A stretch of DNA of 64,000 nucleotides from Metabacillus kandeliae (GCF_021166585.1 NZ_JAJOZE010000002.1:372001-436000); one strand, 5' to 3'. Positions 32,342-45,727 are shown, counted from the stretch's first letter. The notes: a model not told the origin generated them from the letters alone. Numbers and translations are program-made.

Positions 32342-33571
32342 TTATTTCCCATTAACAATTTTGCGGTTTTTCCCAGCGCCGATCCCAAAGAAAAGAATCA
32401 GTGCAGAAATGGCGATCAATAAGCCAAGCGGCACATTCCAGCCGTTTGTCTGATCATGAAGAAATCCAAACAGCGTAGGTCCGATGGATGCGAGCAGATA
32501 TCCAATCGACTGCGCCATGCCTGACAGCTCTGCAGCCTGATGGCCGCTGCTTGTGCGGAGGCTGAAAAACATCATCGCGAGACTGAAGGCTGAGCCGCCG
32601 GCGATTCCGATCATCATGACCCAAACTGGGATCAAGGCAGTGCTTCCCAAAAGAAGCCCTGTTGTACCGCCAAGAAACAAAACGCCAGTAATTGCTACAA
32701 GCGGTGTCTGGCTTTTCATTTTCCCTGCCAGAATCGGTACGGCAAAAGTAAACGGCAGCAGCGAAAACTGGACTAATGACAGCGTCCAGCCTGCCTGACC
32801 AGAGGCAAGACCCCTCTGCTCAAGGATTTCCGGCAGCCAGGCTACAATAATGTAAAAAACCATCGATTGCAGCCCCATGAAAAGGGTAATCTGCCAGGCA
32901 AGCGGTGAGCGCCACAGATTTACATTCTCTGAGGTTTGGCTCTGAACAGCTTTCTCCTGTTTTCTCCGATTTTTCATTTGCGGCAGCCAGAGAAGCATTG
33001 AAACAAAAGCGAGCACTCCCCAAACACCAAGTGCTCCGTGCCAGCCAAGTCCAAGACTTGTCCCGATCGGAACACTGAGACCAGATGCCACCGCACCCGA
33101 CAGATTCATAGAAACGGAGTAAACGCCTGTCATGACGCCGACTTTCGCCGGGAACTTCTGCTTAATAATGCTCGGCATCAGCACATTGCAAACAGCGATG
33201 GCAAGACCAACACAAGCGGTTCCTGTAAAAAGGGCGCCTTCCCCTGCGAGAGAACGAAGCACAATCCCGACTGTCAAAAGCCCCATCGCAGCAAGCAGCA
33301 CTGCTTCAATTCCATAGCGGCGCGCGAGCCTTGGTGCGAAAGGGGACAGCAGCGCAAAAGCGATCAATGGAAGCGTCGTCAAAATTCCCGCAAGCGTATT
33401 GGAGATGCCAAGATCCTCCTTAATAAAACCAACAAGCGGTCCCACCGATGTAAGCGGAGCCCGTAAATTTGCGCCCACAAAAATAATCCCGAGCACAAGC
33501 AGCAGCCCGCCGCCAGCAACCGATAGGGACTTGGAATCTAATTCTGTATGTGATGGTTCAGATGTATTCAA
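32342..33571 (-). CDS. CynX/NimT family MFS transporter
   Basis: This 409-residue permease with about 12 membrane helices has the CynX/NimT family motifs NLRAPLTSVGPLVG in helix 1 and ALLSPFAPRLARRYGIE in the 2-3 loop. Some family members carry cyanate or nitroimidazoles, but the substrate here is unknown. The start is TTG at 33571, with GGAGGAG 6 nt upstream. A DUF-like central loop (KNRRKQEKAVQSQTSE) lies between the two halves. It is monocistronic. Confidence 0.9.
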   Translation of the reverse strand: MNTSEPSHTELDSKSLSVAGGGLLLVLGIIFVGANLRAPLTSVGPLVGFIKEDLGISNTLAGILTTLPLIAFALLSPFAPRLARRYGIEAVLLAAMGLLTVGIVLRSLAGEGALFTGTACVGLAIAVCNVLMPSIIKQKFPAKVGVMTGVYSVSMNLSGAVASGLSVPIGTSLGLGWHGALGVWGVLAFVSMLLWLPQMKNRRKQEKAVQSQTSENVNLWRSPLAWQITLFMGLQSMVFYIIVAWLPEILEQRGLASGQAGWTLSLVQFSLLPFTFAVPILAGKMKSQTPLVAITGVLFLGGTTGLLLGSTALIPVWVMMIGIAGGSAFSLAMMFFSLRTSSGHQAAELSGMAQSIGYLLASIGPTLFGFLHDQTNGWNVPLGLLIAISALILFFGIGAGKNRKIVNGK

Positions 33572-33759
33572 GCTGACTCCTCCATAGTTTTTTAGTAAAA
33601 GAGAAAAAGAGGATAGATTTGGATGTGGTACAATTTGAACTTTATCACTGAGGATTTTTTATGTAAACCAGTTTGGAAATAGTCAGAACAATAAGATTCG
33701 GAGGATGGGTACAGTGGCGGTATGACGGCTTTTTTAGACTATGGGGTTCAGAGTTTCTT

Positions 33760-33868
33760 TTATGAAAGGGTTTGAACGGTTTATGCGCGGTTCTTTTGAT
33801 TTATGCGCGAATCCCTCCTCTTATGCGCGGCTCTTTTGATTCATGCACAAATCCACCACTCTATGCGG
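33760..33868 (+). repeat. Direct-repeat array 3: five or six units, variant sequence
   Basis: Units start with TTATGCGCG or a variant at 33781, 33801, 33821, 33841 and 33861, exactly 20 bp apart, with a looser TTATGAAAG unit 21 bp earlier at 33760. The motif GCGCGnnTCnnTTTGAT differs from arrays 1, 2 and 4. It lies in the 363-bp gap between the CynX-type gene (start 33571) and rocA (end 33934). The bases 33572-33759 hold no gene. Confidence 0.7.
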
Positions 33869-33895
33869 AGCCGATCCTCAACAAATCCTCTCATT

Positions 33896-33926
33896 AAAAA
33901 AACAGCCCCCAGAAATAGAGGGCCGT
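33896..33926 (-). terminator. Intrinsic terminator of rocA
   Basis: Minus-strand stem ACGGCCCTC/GGGGGCTGT with two G-U pairs and a T run, just after the stop codon of rocA. Confidence 0.75.
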
Positions 33927-33933
33927 TCCCAAA

Positions 33934-35481
33934 TCAAAGCTGTTCAGAAGTTGTCTTCGCTTGCATGTGAAGCACAAGGTAATCCGGGCCGCCGGCTTTG
34001 GAATCTGTGCCGGACATGTTGAAGCCGCCGAATGGCTGGTAGCCTACGATGGCGCCTGTGCAGCCGCGGTTGAAGTAAAGGTTTCCGACTTGGAAATCTT
34101 CGCGGGCCTGTTCGATATGAGCGCGGTTGTTGGAGATAACAGCGCCTGTCAGGCCGTACTCTGTGTTGTTCGCAATGTCGATGGCTTCATTGAAGTCTTT
34201 TGCTTTTGCAATAGCAACAACAGGGCCGAAGATTTCTTCCTGCATAACGCGGGCTTTCGGATCAACGTCAGCGATAACCGTCGGCTTGATGAAGAAGCCT
34301 TTGGAGTCATCGCCTTCTCCGCCTGTCAGCAGACGGCCTTCGCCTTTTCCGATTTCAATGTATTCCATGATTTTGTTGTAAGCTGGCTGATCAATAACAG
34401 GACCCATAAATGTGGATTGATCTGTTGTTTCGCCAACACTCAGTTCTTTCGTCAATTCTACGACTCTATCAACCACTTGGTCATATACTTCTTCAAGAAC
34501 TACTGCACGGGAGCAGGCAGAGCATTTTTGGCCGGAGAAGCCGAATGCTGATTTAACGATTGATTGTGCAGCAAGCTCAAGATCAGCCTCTTTATCTACA
34601 ACAATCGTATCTTTGCCGCCCATTTCCACGATCACGCGCTTCAGCCACTGCTGGCCTTCCTGAACTTTTGCAGCACGTTCGAAAATGCGTGTTCCGACTT
34701 CACGTGAGCCAGTGAAGGAGATAAAGCGTGTGCGCGGATGGTCAACAAGGTAGTCGCCCACTTCTGCGCCGCTTCCCGGTACATAGTTTAATACGCCTTT
34801 TGGAAGTCCTGCCTCTTCCAGTACCTCTACAAACTTCGCCGCTACTACAGGTGTAGAAGAAGCCGGCTTCAGAAGAACCGTATTTCCTGTTACAAGTGCA
34901 GCAACAGTCGTTCCCGCCATAATGGCGAAAGCAAAGTTCCACGGAGAGATAACGATGCCGATTCCAAGAGGAATGTAACCGTAGCGGTTATACTCGCCAG
35001 GACGGCTTTCAACAGGCTGTCCGTCTTTCAAAAGCAGCATTTGACGGGCATAGTATTCCATAAAGTCAATCGCTTCAGCAGTATCTGCATCAGCTTCGTT
35101 CCAAGGCTTTCCTGCTTCTTTTACAAGCAAAGCGGAAAACTCATGCTTTCTGCGGCGCACGATGGCAGCAGCGCGGAAAAGAATATCAGCGCGGACTTCC
35201 GGCTTTGATTTCCTCCATGTATTAAATGCCTCATCAGCAGCTTTCATTGCTTTTTCGGCAATTTCTTTATTCGCTTTAGAGACGTGTCCGATTACCTCTT
35301 CTTTGTTGGCAGGATTAATGGAAACGATCTTGTCATCAGTAGAGATGCGCTCTCCGCCGACAACCAGGTCATAGTCCTGTCCCAAATAGGATTTTACAGT
35401 TTCTAATCCTTCTTCAAACGCTTTCTTGTTGGACTCGTCTGAGAAATTCGTGAAAGGTTCATGCTTGTATGGTAATACCAT
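33934..35481 (-). CDS. rocA: L-glutamate gamma-semialdehyde (1-pyrroline-5-carboxylate) dehydrogenase
   Basis: This 515-residue aldehyde dehydrogenase matches RocA/PruA in length and N-terminus ([12 protein letters not shown]). The catalytic Glu (VEMGGKD) and Cys (GQKCSACSR) are present, with the GSREVG NAD-binding loop and the C-terminal [12 protein letters not shown]. It oxidises glutamate semialdehyde, the last step of proline and arginine breakdown, to glutamate with NAD+. It stands alone, with no proline dehydrogenase or arginase gene nearby. The promoter and cre-like site upstream suggest catabolite control. Confidence 0.96.
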   Translation of the reverse strand: MVLPYKHEPFTNFSDESNKKAFEEGLETVKSYLGQDYDLVVGGERISTDDKIVSINPANKEEVIGHVSKANKEIAEKAMKAADEAFNTWRKSKPEVRADILFRAAAIVRRRKHEFSALLVKEAGKPWNEADADTAEAIDFMEYYARQMLLLKDGQPVESRPGEYNRYGYIPLGIGIVISPWNFAFAIMAGTTVAALVTGNTVLLKPASSTPVVAAKFVEVLEEAGLPKGVLNYVPGSGAEVGDYLVDHPRTRFISFTGSREVGTRIFERAAKVQEGQQWLKRVIVEMGGKDTIVVDKEADLELAAQSIVKSAFGFSGQKCSACSRAVVLEEVYDQVVDRVVELTKELSVGETTDQSTFMGPVIDQPAYNKIMEYIEIGKGEGRLLTGGEGDDSKGFFIKPTVIADVDPKARVMQEEIFGPVVAIAKAKDFNEAIDIANNTEYGLTGAVISNNRAHIEQAREDFQVGNLYFNRGCTGAIVGYQPFGGFNMSGTDSKAGGPDYLVLHMQAKTTSEQL

Positions 35482-35502
35482 TAAAATACGCCTCCTTTTA
35501 AA

Positions 35503-35516
35503 CTAAAACGTTTACA
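35503..35516 (-). promoter_or_regulatory. Cre-like site just downstream of the rocA promoter
   Basis: TGTAAACGTTTTAG matches 12 of 14 cre positions (the terminal CA is AG). It lies at about +1 to +15 of the predicted transcript, a position where CcpA blocks transcription. Confidence 0.5.
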
Positions 35517-35522
35517 ATTTAT

Positions 35523-35551
35523 ATTCTATCTCATTAGCTGAAAAGCTTCAA
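35523..35551 (-). promoter_or_regulatory. SigA promoter of rocA
   Basis: -35 TTGAAG (35546-35551), 17-bp spacer, -10 TAGAAT (35523-35528). No SigL (-12/-24) element is seen, unlike the SigL-dependent rocABC of B. subtilis. Confidence 0.68.
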
Positions 35552-35589
35552 ACAATGAGGAAAAGTCGCAATTTTGAGTTTTTTTACAT

Positions 35590-35626
35590 ATATTCCTTTA
35601 CAGGAATATTCCCCAAGTGTTATATT
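35590..35626 (+). promoter_or_regulatory. Promoter with overlapping palindrome of the ArsR-AHSA1 unit
   Basis: -35 TTTACA (35597-35602), 18-bp spacer, -10 TATATT (35621-35626). ATATTCC (35590-35596) and GGAATAT (35603-35609) flank the -35, and GGAATATTCC (35603-35612) is itself a palindrome in the spacer. An ArsR dimer bound here would block the promoter, so autoregulation is likely. Confidence 0.6.
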
Positions 35627-35649
35627 ATAAGCGAAAGGAGATTTTGAAC

Positions 35650-35976
35650 ATGGGCCAGGAACTAACACCTATTTTGATTGCACTTGCAGAGCCTAAACGT
35701 TTAAACATCGTCGAGCTCCTCCGAAAAGGGCCGCTCACTGTCGGCGAAATTGCAGAGCAGCTCGGTCTTTTGCAGCCTCAAACGTCGAAGCATTTGAAGG
35801 TGCTCAGCGAAGCAGGCCTTGTGGAAGCTGAAGCACATGCCAACCGGCGCCTCTATAAGCTCAGACAAAAACCCTTTGAAGACATGAATGACTGGCTGCA
35901 TTCCTTTCACCAGGTATGGAACGGCCGCTTTGACCGATTGGAAAAGTATTTGGAGAGCATGCAAAAGAATCAATAA
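35650..35976 (+). CDS. ArsR/SmtB-type winged-helix repressor
   Basis: This 108-residue protein has a winged helix with LAEPKRLNIVELLRKGPLTVGEIAEQLGLLQPQTSKHLKVLSEAGLVEAEAHANRRLYKLRQ. It lacks the metal-binding CxC of arsenic sensors, so it belongs to the metal-independent ArsR group often paired with SRPBCC proteins. The ATG at 35650 follows AAAGGAG by about 9 nt; the ATG at 35617 has no site. The AHSA1 gene begins 18 bp downstream. Confidence 0.9.
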   Translation: MGQELTPILIALAEPKRLNIVELLRKGPLTVGEIAEQLGLLQPQTSKHLKVLSEAGLVEAEAHANRRLYKLRQKPFEDMNDWLHSFHQVWNGRFDRLEKYLESMQKNQ

Positions 35977-35994
35977 AATGAGGGAGGAATCAGG

Positions 35995-36519
35995 ATGGGT
36001 GAAAAACAGGCAGTACATGGATTGAGCTATACGGCAGAGGGACGGGAACTTACGATTGAAAGGATTTTCAACGCTCCTAAGCATTTGGTTTTTCAAGCTT
36101 ATGCTGAAAAAGAGCATTTGGAAGCCTGGTGGGGACCTGAAGGCTGGGCAACAACCGTCAGCCAATTTGACTTTGTCCCTGGGGGCGTCTGGCTGTACTG
36201 CATGAAGTGCCATGACAAAAACCAGGGAGATTTTTACGGCCAGGTATCCTGCGGAAAAGCTGTTTATCAGGAAATCATCCCTAATGAGAAAATCGCCTAT
36301 ATTGACTTTTTTACAGACCAGGAAGGAAATGTAATGGAAGAAATGCCGGAAATGGCCATTACAATGGAATTTCATGAAGAGGGCGCTCAAACTAAGCTTA
36401 TTACACGCTCTACATTCGCTTCAGCCGAACTCCTGCAGCAAGTAAAGGATATGGGAATGCTTCAGGGCACAGCTTCCCAATTTGAAAAACTTGACACCTA
36501 CCTCGAAAAGCTCTCCTGA
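35995..36519 (+). CDS. AHSA1-like SRPBCC-fold protein
   Basis: This 174-residue protein has the Activator of Hsp90 ATPase homologue 1-like fold: RIFNAPKHLVFQAYAEKEHLEAWWGPEGW, FVPGGVWLYCMK and QFEKLDTYLEKL at the end. ArsR-AHSA1 pairs are common in Bacillaceae and their ligand is not known; a small hydrophobic ligand is possible. It is in an operon with the ArsR gene, which probably controls it. The start has a GGGAGGAAT site. Confidence 0.92.
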   Translation: MGEKQAVHGLSYTAEGRELTIERIFNAPKHLVFQAYAEKEHLEAWWGPEGWATTVSQFDFVPGGVWLYCMKCHDKNQGDFYGQVSCGKAVYQEIIPNEKIAYIDFFTDQEGNVMEEMPEMAITMEFHEEGAQTKLITRSTFASAELLQQVKDMGMLQGTASQFEKLDTYLEKLS

Positions 36520-36529
36520 TGACAGACAA

Positions 36530-36559
36530 AAAAGGGACCCCGTGACGGAGGTCCCTTTT
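36530..36559. terminator. Bidirectional terminator
   Basis: Perfect 10-bp stem AAAAGGGACC/GGTCCCTTTT, 10-nt loop, between the AHSA1 gene and the convergent camS. Confidence 0.85.
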
Positions 36560-36563
36560 CCCA

Positions 36564-37715
36564 TTATTGATAAACATGCGTATCAGGCTTCTTCTGTCCC
36601 GGAGCTCTGGTGATGAGAGCTTCCTGGCCATCCGTTGAGAAGATGTTGACTTCAAGATCAATATAATCCGGGAAGTAGTCAACAGCCTTTCCTGTTACAA
36701 ATTGAGTAAAGGCAATCACTTCTGCCTTACCGTAAAATTGCATCGGAATATCAATCTTCAGTGATTTCATTTCGCCATCTTTATAAAATGCCTTTCCAAC
36801 TGCACCCGTATAGTTCGGGAAGAAGGAAGCCACATCATCCTTAAACCGGCCGAAGTTCTGGGCATCATCGCGGTACTTATTTGCTGCCTCAGCAGACGGG
36901 AAGAAATAATAGTGCTCATCAAGAGAATCCCAATTTCCAAGGCTGCTGCTTCCTGAGCGGGCTTCAGCCTTCGCAATGAAGTTTCCTGGCACAATCGAGG
37001 ATTTTGGCGCCTGTTTATAAAGGGCGATGACAATCGGAACATTCTCCATGCCGTCCATTTGCCTGACCTGGCGCAGCACCTCTGCCCCGATTTTTTCACC
37101 CTGTGATCTGATGGTGCTGTCATCCATCGGCTTGTTTTGCGGATTGCCGGCAGCATCTTTTGAATAGTCAACAGAGTTAAGAGCAAGTCCGATCACAACA
37201 CCGCCAAGCTCTACCGTGTTTTCATTCTTTTTCACAAGATAATCCTGCTCAAGAACACTTGCTAAATATTTCGTGCTGCTCTGGCCCTCTTTTCCTGAGG
37301 GAGGGTTCAGGCCATTTATAAATTTCTTATCCGCTTTTTTTGCTGCGTCAAGCTCTTTGCCGCTTTTTTCAAAACCGAGCCAGCCGCTAATCGTCGTTTT
37401 GGGGATCTTCTGGCCTTCCTGATAAACGTATTTGTCAGCTGCAAAAGACTCCTGGGCCTGCCTCATAAGGCCTGTTTCAAATTCATTAAGATCATACCGT
37501 GTATTCAGCCGTGAAGCAGACAGCCCGCGCGCATCAGCAGCGACAAACGGGAGAATCGTTTTATAATAATTGTCCGAGATATTGTAGCTTGGTATAAACG
37601 CTTTCTGCTTGGAATCGGTTTCCGTGTTTTTGACCACTTCATCCTGATTCCCGAAATTCGGCATACATCCTGAAACCGCAAAGGTGCACACCAGTAAAAT
37701 CGCCCACTTTTTCAA
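36564..37715 (-). CDS. camS: CamS family lipoprotein (sex pheromone precursor type)
   Basis: This 383-residue lipoprotein has a signal peptide with FAVSGC, Cys17 being lipidated. The CamS/YerH family is defined by the TISGWLGF, GLALNSVDY and VPIVIALYKQAPKSSIVPGNF motifs seen here. In staphylococci the processed signal peptide gives a pheromone; in Bacillus the function is unknown. The start is TTG at 37715 with GAGGAG upstream. The gene is the last of pcrB-pcrA-ligA-camS, as in B. subtilis yerH. Confidence 0.95.
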   Translation of the reverse strand: MKKWAILLVCTFAVSGCMPNFGNQDEVVKNTETDSKQKAFIPSYNISDNYYKTILPFVAADARGLSASRLNTRYDLNEFETGLMRQAQESFAADKYVYQEGQKIPKTTISGWLGFEKSGKELDAAKKADKKFINGLNPPSGKEGQSSTKYLASVLEQDYLVKKNENTVELGGVVIGLALNSVDYSKDAAGNPQNKPMDDSTIRSQGEKIGAEVLRQVRQMDGMENVPIVIALYKQAPKSSIVPGNFIAKAEARSGSSSLGNWDSLDEHYYFFPSAEAANKYRDDAQNFGRFKDDVASFFPNYTGAVGKAFYKDGEMKSLKIDIPMQFYGKAEVIAFTQFVTGKAVDYFPDYIDLEVNIFSTDGQEALITRAPGQKKPDTHVYQ

Positions 37716-37774
37716 GGGTAAACACTCCTCTAACCTTTTGCTGCCTTCGCAGCTTCTATTTCATAGCTCAAGCT

Positions 37775-42014
<4,240 letters not shown>

Positions 42015-42084
42015 TTTATTCACATCCTATATCAAACGTATGTTCTTATCTCTTAGCATAACCGAACAGCCGTTAATTTAGCAA

Positions 42085-42771
42085 TTATTCTTTCGCTGCT
42101 TTGACCGTTTTCAGCGCTGCTTCCAAATCTTCATAAATGACATTTCCTACAACAATCGTGTCTGCATGCCGGCTCATTTCTTCCGCCTGCTCCTTTGACT
42201 TTATGCCTCCGCCGTAAAACAGCCTCGTCTTATCCAAAACAGCTTTTACATCTTCCACAAGCTGCGGATTTCCGTAAGTTCCGCTGTATTCCATATAAAA
42301 AATCGGAAGTGAAAACATCTTTTCAGCCATATGGGCGTATGCGATCACATCGTCCGGCTCAAGCGCTGCCTCTGCATCTGTCAGCACTGCTGCCTTGCAG
42401 TCCGGATTCAGAATGCAGTATCCCTCTGTGATAATTTCGTCCCAATTCATCAGCTCGCCGTATTCCTTCACAGCCTCTTTATGTAAATTCACAATCCATT
42501 TCGGGCTGCGGCTGTTCAGCACTGTCGGTATAAAATACAAATCAAACCCCGGCATAATGGCTTCCGAGGCTGAAACCTCCAATACGCAAGGAATCAAATA
42601 CCTTCTCACTCTTGCCATCAAGTCCAGCACAGCATCTTCTGTTACATTGTCGCTTCCGCCAATAATCACGGCATCTGTCCCTGATTCGCAAATCCTTTCA
42701 AGATGCTCATCACTGATCTCTTTGTCAGGATCGAGCTTAAACACATGGCGCCATTCTTTTACATCATACAC
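42085..42771 (-). CDS. pcrB: Heptaprenylglyceryl phosphate synthase
   Basis: This 228-residue (beta/alpha)8-barrel begins [15 protein letters not shown] when started at the GTG 42771, matching known PcrB proteins; GGGAGGG is then 7 nt upstream. An upstream TTG at 42777 is too close to it. Conserved parts are [34 protein letters not shown] and [11 protein letters not shown]. It joins a heptaprenyl group to glycerol-1-phosphate to give an ether-lipid precursor. It starts the pcrB-pcrA-ligA-camS operon. Confidence 0.97.
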   Translation of the reverse strand: MYDVKEWRHVFKLDPDKEISDEHLERICESGTDAVIIGGSDNVTEDAVLDLMARVRRYLIPCVLEVSASEAIMPGFDLYFIPTVLNSRSPKWIVNLHKEAVKEYGELMNWDEIITEGYCILNPDCKAAVLTDAEAALEPDDVIAYAHMAEKMFSLPIFYMEYSGTYGNPQLVEDVKAVLDKTRLFYGGGIKSKEQAEEMSRHADTIVVGNVIYEDLEAALKTVKAAKE

Positions 42772-42921
42772 AGGCAACCCTCCCTACAAGCTTGTTTCAT
42801 CTATGGCTGAGCTTCCTTAGCAGAAAGCTTTCTCTCAATCAGAACTTTTCCATTCCATTATTATATCAAATTCAGCACCACGGAACAGCATTGGCCGGAA
42901 TTTCTAATATTTGATTTTCAG

Positions 42922-42957
42922 AAAAAAAAAACAGCCCAATTTCAAAATTGGACTGTT
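42922..42957 (-). terminator. Intrinsic terminator of yerC
   Basis: Minus-strand stem AACAGTCCAATT/AATTGGGCTGTT with one G-U pair followed by nine or more T. It separates yerC from pcrB, so yerC is a unit of its own. Confidence 0.86.
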
Positions 42958-42961
42958 TCTC

Positions 42962-43267
42962 TTAAGATTCGCTCGGCTGCTTATGCACGCGGTCAAGCGC
43001 CATTGTATAGGCATCATTGCCATAGTTCAGGCAGCGCTTCACGCGGGAAATAGTGGCGGTGCTGGCTCCTGTTTGTGTTTCAATTTTATGGTATGTGTTG
43101 CCGTCTCTCAGCATTCTTGCCACTTCAAGCCTTTGGGCAAGGGACTGGATTTCATTCACAGTGCACAGGTCGTCGAAAAAGCGATAGCACTCTTCTAAAT
43201 CTTTTAATGATAAAACGGCTTGAAACAGCTGATCCAGTTCTTTACCGCGAAGTTTATCAATTTGCAT
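42962..43267 (-). CDS. yerC: YerC/YecD family TrpR-like DNA-binding protein
   Basis: This 101-residue protein matches the YerC family: KELDQLFQAVLSLKDLEECYRFFDDLCTVNEIQSLAQRLEVARML, then the helix-turn-helix TGASTATISRVKRCLNYGNDAY. The fold is TrpR-like. Its regulon is not well established. It starts at the ATG 43267 with AAGGAG. The order yerA-yerC-pcrB is that of B. subtilis but without yerB and yerD. Confidence 0.96.
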   Translation of the reverse strand: MQIDKLRGKELDQLFQAVLSLKDLEECYRFFDDLCTVNEIQSLAQRLEVARMLRDGNTYHKIETQTGASTATISRVKRCLNYGNDAYTMALDRVHKQPSES

Positions 43268-43446
43268 GTATTTTTCTCCTTTTCATCCATGTCTGATTCC
43301 GAGAGGTGCGCTGGAATACCGAAACACGGCGATATTTATTATCAGGCGATAAGCAGATTAGTTTTCGTCATTGGGCTTTATGCATGTCAATGTTGTCTGG
43401 CGGCCGGAAAAAGCTTTGCTGCCTATAACTTTTATCCTTTCCTATT

Positions 43447-45189
43447 TTAACGCATTATCGACGGAAAGAGTACCGTTTTTTTCTTGACGTCATAGATGCC
43501 TCTTGGCGTAATCCGGATAAACGGCAGATGAGTGGACGATAGGAAAAAAAGCGAATAGATCGGGTCGTCAAATGCATAGCCGCGTTCTCTTAATACCGCA
43601 TCAAGCTTTTTCACCTGCTGAATCAGCTCGGGCATCTCCAGGAGAGACGCTCCGCCATTGGCATGGAGCGGCACTTCATGAAGAATTTCATCACCAGCTG
43701 CCAGCACAATTCCCCCGCCAAGCTCTTTCATCCTATTAAACGCCGTCACCATGGCCTGTTTGCTTTTTCCGATTAAAATAATGTCACCGGATGTTGAGTA
43801 AGAGCTCGCTAGACCTGGCACATTTCGGGCAAAGCCTTTCAGCACCGTATTGATTCGCCATCCGCCCTGCCTGTCGATCAATGCCAGGAAGCATTCATCA
43901 CAATCAGGCGGCAGCTCATTTGCTGAAGAATCCATCGACAGGCGGTAAGGCTCCATGATGACCGCATTTTTCATATTCACGCCTATCGGCATGGAAAACT
44001 GCAGATCATCCTGGGACAATTCCCATGAAAGCTCAAGCGGACGGAAGCCCATTTCCCCCAGGTCAGCTTCCGGAAAATGGCCTGTGTCCCTGCCGTCTTT
44101 TTTCAGCCAGATGCCTTTTGATAAAACGGCTTCAGGCAGCGGATCATCCAGGTCGCTTAATATATTCAGCGTCGCGTATCTCCCTGGTGTCGCTGAGCCA
44201 AGAAGGTGGTCAATGGAATAATACCGCGCAATGTTGTAGGTCGCCATTTTATAGGCATCGATCGCAGGGACGCCATGTTCAAGAGCGATTTTGATCAGCG
44301 TATTTGTGATGCCTTCCTCGTAATAAGCAGGCGTTGCACCGTCTGTTGTAAAAAACAGATGATCAAAGCTCTGAAGGTTGGCGATTTGCAAACCCTTCAA
44401 TAATACAGGGAGATCCGGGCGGATGCTAGAATGCCTTAAGGCTGCGTAATATCCCTGCATCAGCCTTGTCATTACCTCTTTTCCTGTCATGGCTTCATGA
44501 TCCGCATCAGCGCCGAACAGTTTCATTTTAGCGAGCGTCCGCTCCGAAGCGCCCGGGAAATGGCCTTCAACCCGTTTTCGGTTCCGCTTCAGCTCCTGAA
44601 TGTAATACAGCATCAGGTCATCGCCGCCGAGGAGCCTCGGCCAGCCTGTCAGTTCGCCGCCCTGGATGACGCAATCATTCTCGATCCATTTTTTCATTGT
44701 TTCAGGTGCCAATATTTTATCTTCATCAAGAACTTCTGTCTGCAGATCAAGCCTTGCCCACCAATACGTATGAACAGGAAGCTCTTTAAAACGCTTCATA
44801 AAGGTAAGCGCTTTCTTTTTATCGCACTGCAAAATCAGGCTCAGGTTGTCATTTATAAGGGTTGTTGTCCCAAACTGCGCTGCATACTTTGCCAGCGTAT
44901 GGGGATTATATAGTTGAAATGGATGGGCGTGCGGCTCTATATAGCCCGGCACAATCCACTTGCCGGCACAATCAATGATTTCCGTGCCGTCAGTCTGTTC
45001 CGGAAGCTCCTCGCCCGCGTAAACAATTCTGTCTTCGTATATCCAAATATGGGCTTTTACCCATTGATTGCAGTAAGGATTCATCGTCATGCTGTTTTTT
45101 AAGAGGATGGTTGGTGCTGTCTGATTGGATGCTACGCCAATCTGTTCACGAATTTTACTTGATTTCCAATGATATTTCTCCTCAGACAT
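43447..45189 (-). CDS. yerA: Adenine deaminase-like metallohydrolase YerA
   Basis: This 580-residue amidohydrolase has the metal-ligand motif PGYIEPHAHPFQLYNP (about residue 75) and later His/Asp ligands (ASERTLAKMKLFGADADHEA and FFTTDGATP). These mark the adenine deaminase (Ade) family, here the YerA-type paralogue whose substrate is unclear. The ATG at 45189 is used because GAAGGAGG lies 11 nt upstream. A longer frame from a TTG includes that site and is not likely. The 180 bp between its end and yerC hold no gene. Confidence 0.93.
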   Translation of the reverse strand: MSEEKYHWKSSKIREQIGVASNQTAPTILLKNSMTMNPYCNQWVKAHIWIYEDRIVYAGEELPEQTDGTEIIDCAGKWIVPGYIEPHAHPFQLYNPHTLAKYAAQFGTTTLINDNLSLILQCDKKKALTFMKRFKELPVHTYWWARLDLQTEVLDEDKILAPETMKKWIENDCVIQGGELTGWPRLLGGDDLMLYYIQELKRNRKRVEGHFPGASERTLAKMKLFGADADHEAMTGKEVMTRLMQGYYAALRHSSIRPDLPVLLKGLQIANLQSFDHLFFTTDGATPAYYEEGITNTLIKIALEHGVPAIDAYKMATYNIARYYSIDHLLGSATPGRYATLNILSDLDDPLPEAVLSKGIWLKKDGRDTGHFPEADLGEMGFRPLELSWELSQDDLQFSMPIGVNMKNAVIMEPYRLSMDSSANELPPDCDECFLALIDRQGGWRINTVLKGFARNVPGLASSYSTSGDIILIGKSKQAMVTAFNRMKELGGGIVLAAGDEILHEVPLHANGGASLLEMPELIQQVKKLDAVLRERGYAFDDPIYSLFFLSSTHLPFIRITPRGIYDVKKKTVLFPSIMR

Positions 45190-45305
45190 AGGGAGCAGCC
45201 TCCTTCTCAAAGCTTCCTTTACATGTTAGCACAATTAATCCGTTACCGCACTAAAGAATTAAGCGTTTTCATAAAACTTTCACATTCCAGAATGGAGGAA
45301 CTACA

Positions 45306-45575
45306 ATGGTAAAACCAAACATCGGCATTGTAAATGCCCTCATCCGCATTACCATCGGCATGACCATCGTCTCTATCGCAGGTGCCAGATACACAAAAAG
45401 ACCAGGCAAAGAATCCCTGATTCTACTGATTATGCTCGGCGCCATGAAAGTCGGCGAAGGCATTCTGCGCTTCTGCCCTGTTACCTTCATGGTCCAAAAA
45501 GCCGCTCAGGCTAAAGAAGATACTGGCCACGGCTCTGAAAGCTATCCTGGTCCAAGCACCTACAACCCTTCCTGA
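45306..45575 (+). CDS. DUF2892-type small membrane protein
   Basis: This 89-residue protein starts VKPNIGIVNALIRITIGMTIVSI and has a second hydrophobic helix (SLILLIMLGAMKVGEGILRFCPV), the usual pattern of DUF2892 (YgaP-type inner-membrane domain). The C-terminal ~25 residues are polar, rich in Gly/Ser/Pro. Start ATG 45306 has TGGAGGAA upstream. It is divergent from yerA. Function unknown. A 32-residue ORF starts 2 bp after its stop. Confidence 0.85.
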   Translation: MVKPNIGIVNALIRITIGMTIVSIAGARYTKRPGKESLILLIMLGAMKVGEGILRFCPVTFMVQKAAQAKEDTGHGSESYPGPSTYNPS

Positions 45576-45576
45576 T

Positions 45577-45675
45577 ATGACTGACTATCTTGTCCACATG
45601 ACCTTTCTTATGGCTGCATTAATCGGCGGTATTGTGGCATTGGTTTACTTAGTTATTCGGGGAAGAAGATCTTAA
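45577..45675 (+). CDS. Candidate small membrane protein, 32 residues
   Basis: The ORF MTDYLVHMTFLMAALIGGIV... ends in a charged VIRGRRS tail and is one hydrophobic helix with positive end. The ATG lies 2 bp after the TGA of the DUF2892 gene and has no clear SD, so it would rely on coupled re-initiation. A terminator follows at 45683. Real translation is uncertain. Confidence 0.45.
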   Translation: MTDYLVHMTFLMAALIGGIVALVYLVIRGRRS

Positions 45676-45682
45676 TGGAGGA

Positions 45683-45712
45683 ACTGCCGGCTATTGGGCT
45701 GGCGGTTTTTTT
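45683..45712 (+). terminator. Intrinsic terminator of the DUF2892 unit
   Basis: Stem ACTGCCGGC/GCTGGCGGT (two G-U pairs), six-base loop, then seven T. It follows the 32-residue ORF, which supports that ORF being part of the transcript. Confidence 0.82.
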
Positions 45713-45727
45713 ATTTTGGATCGGGAG

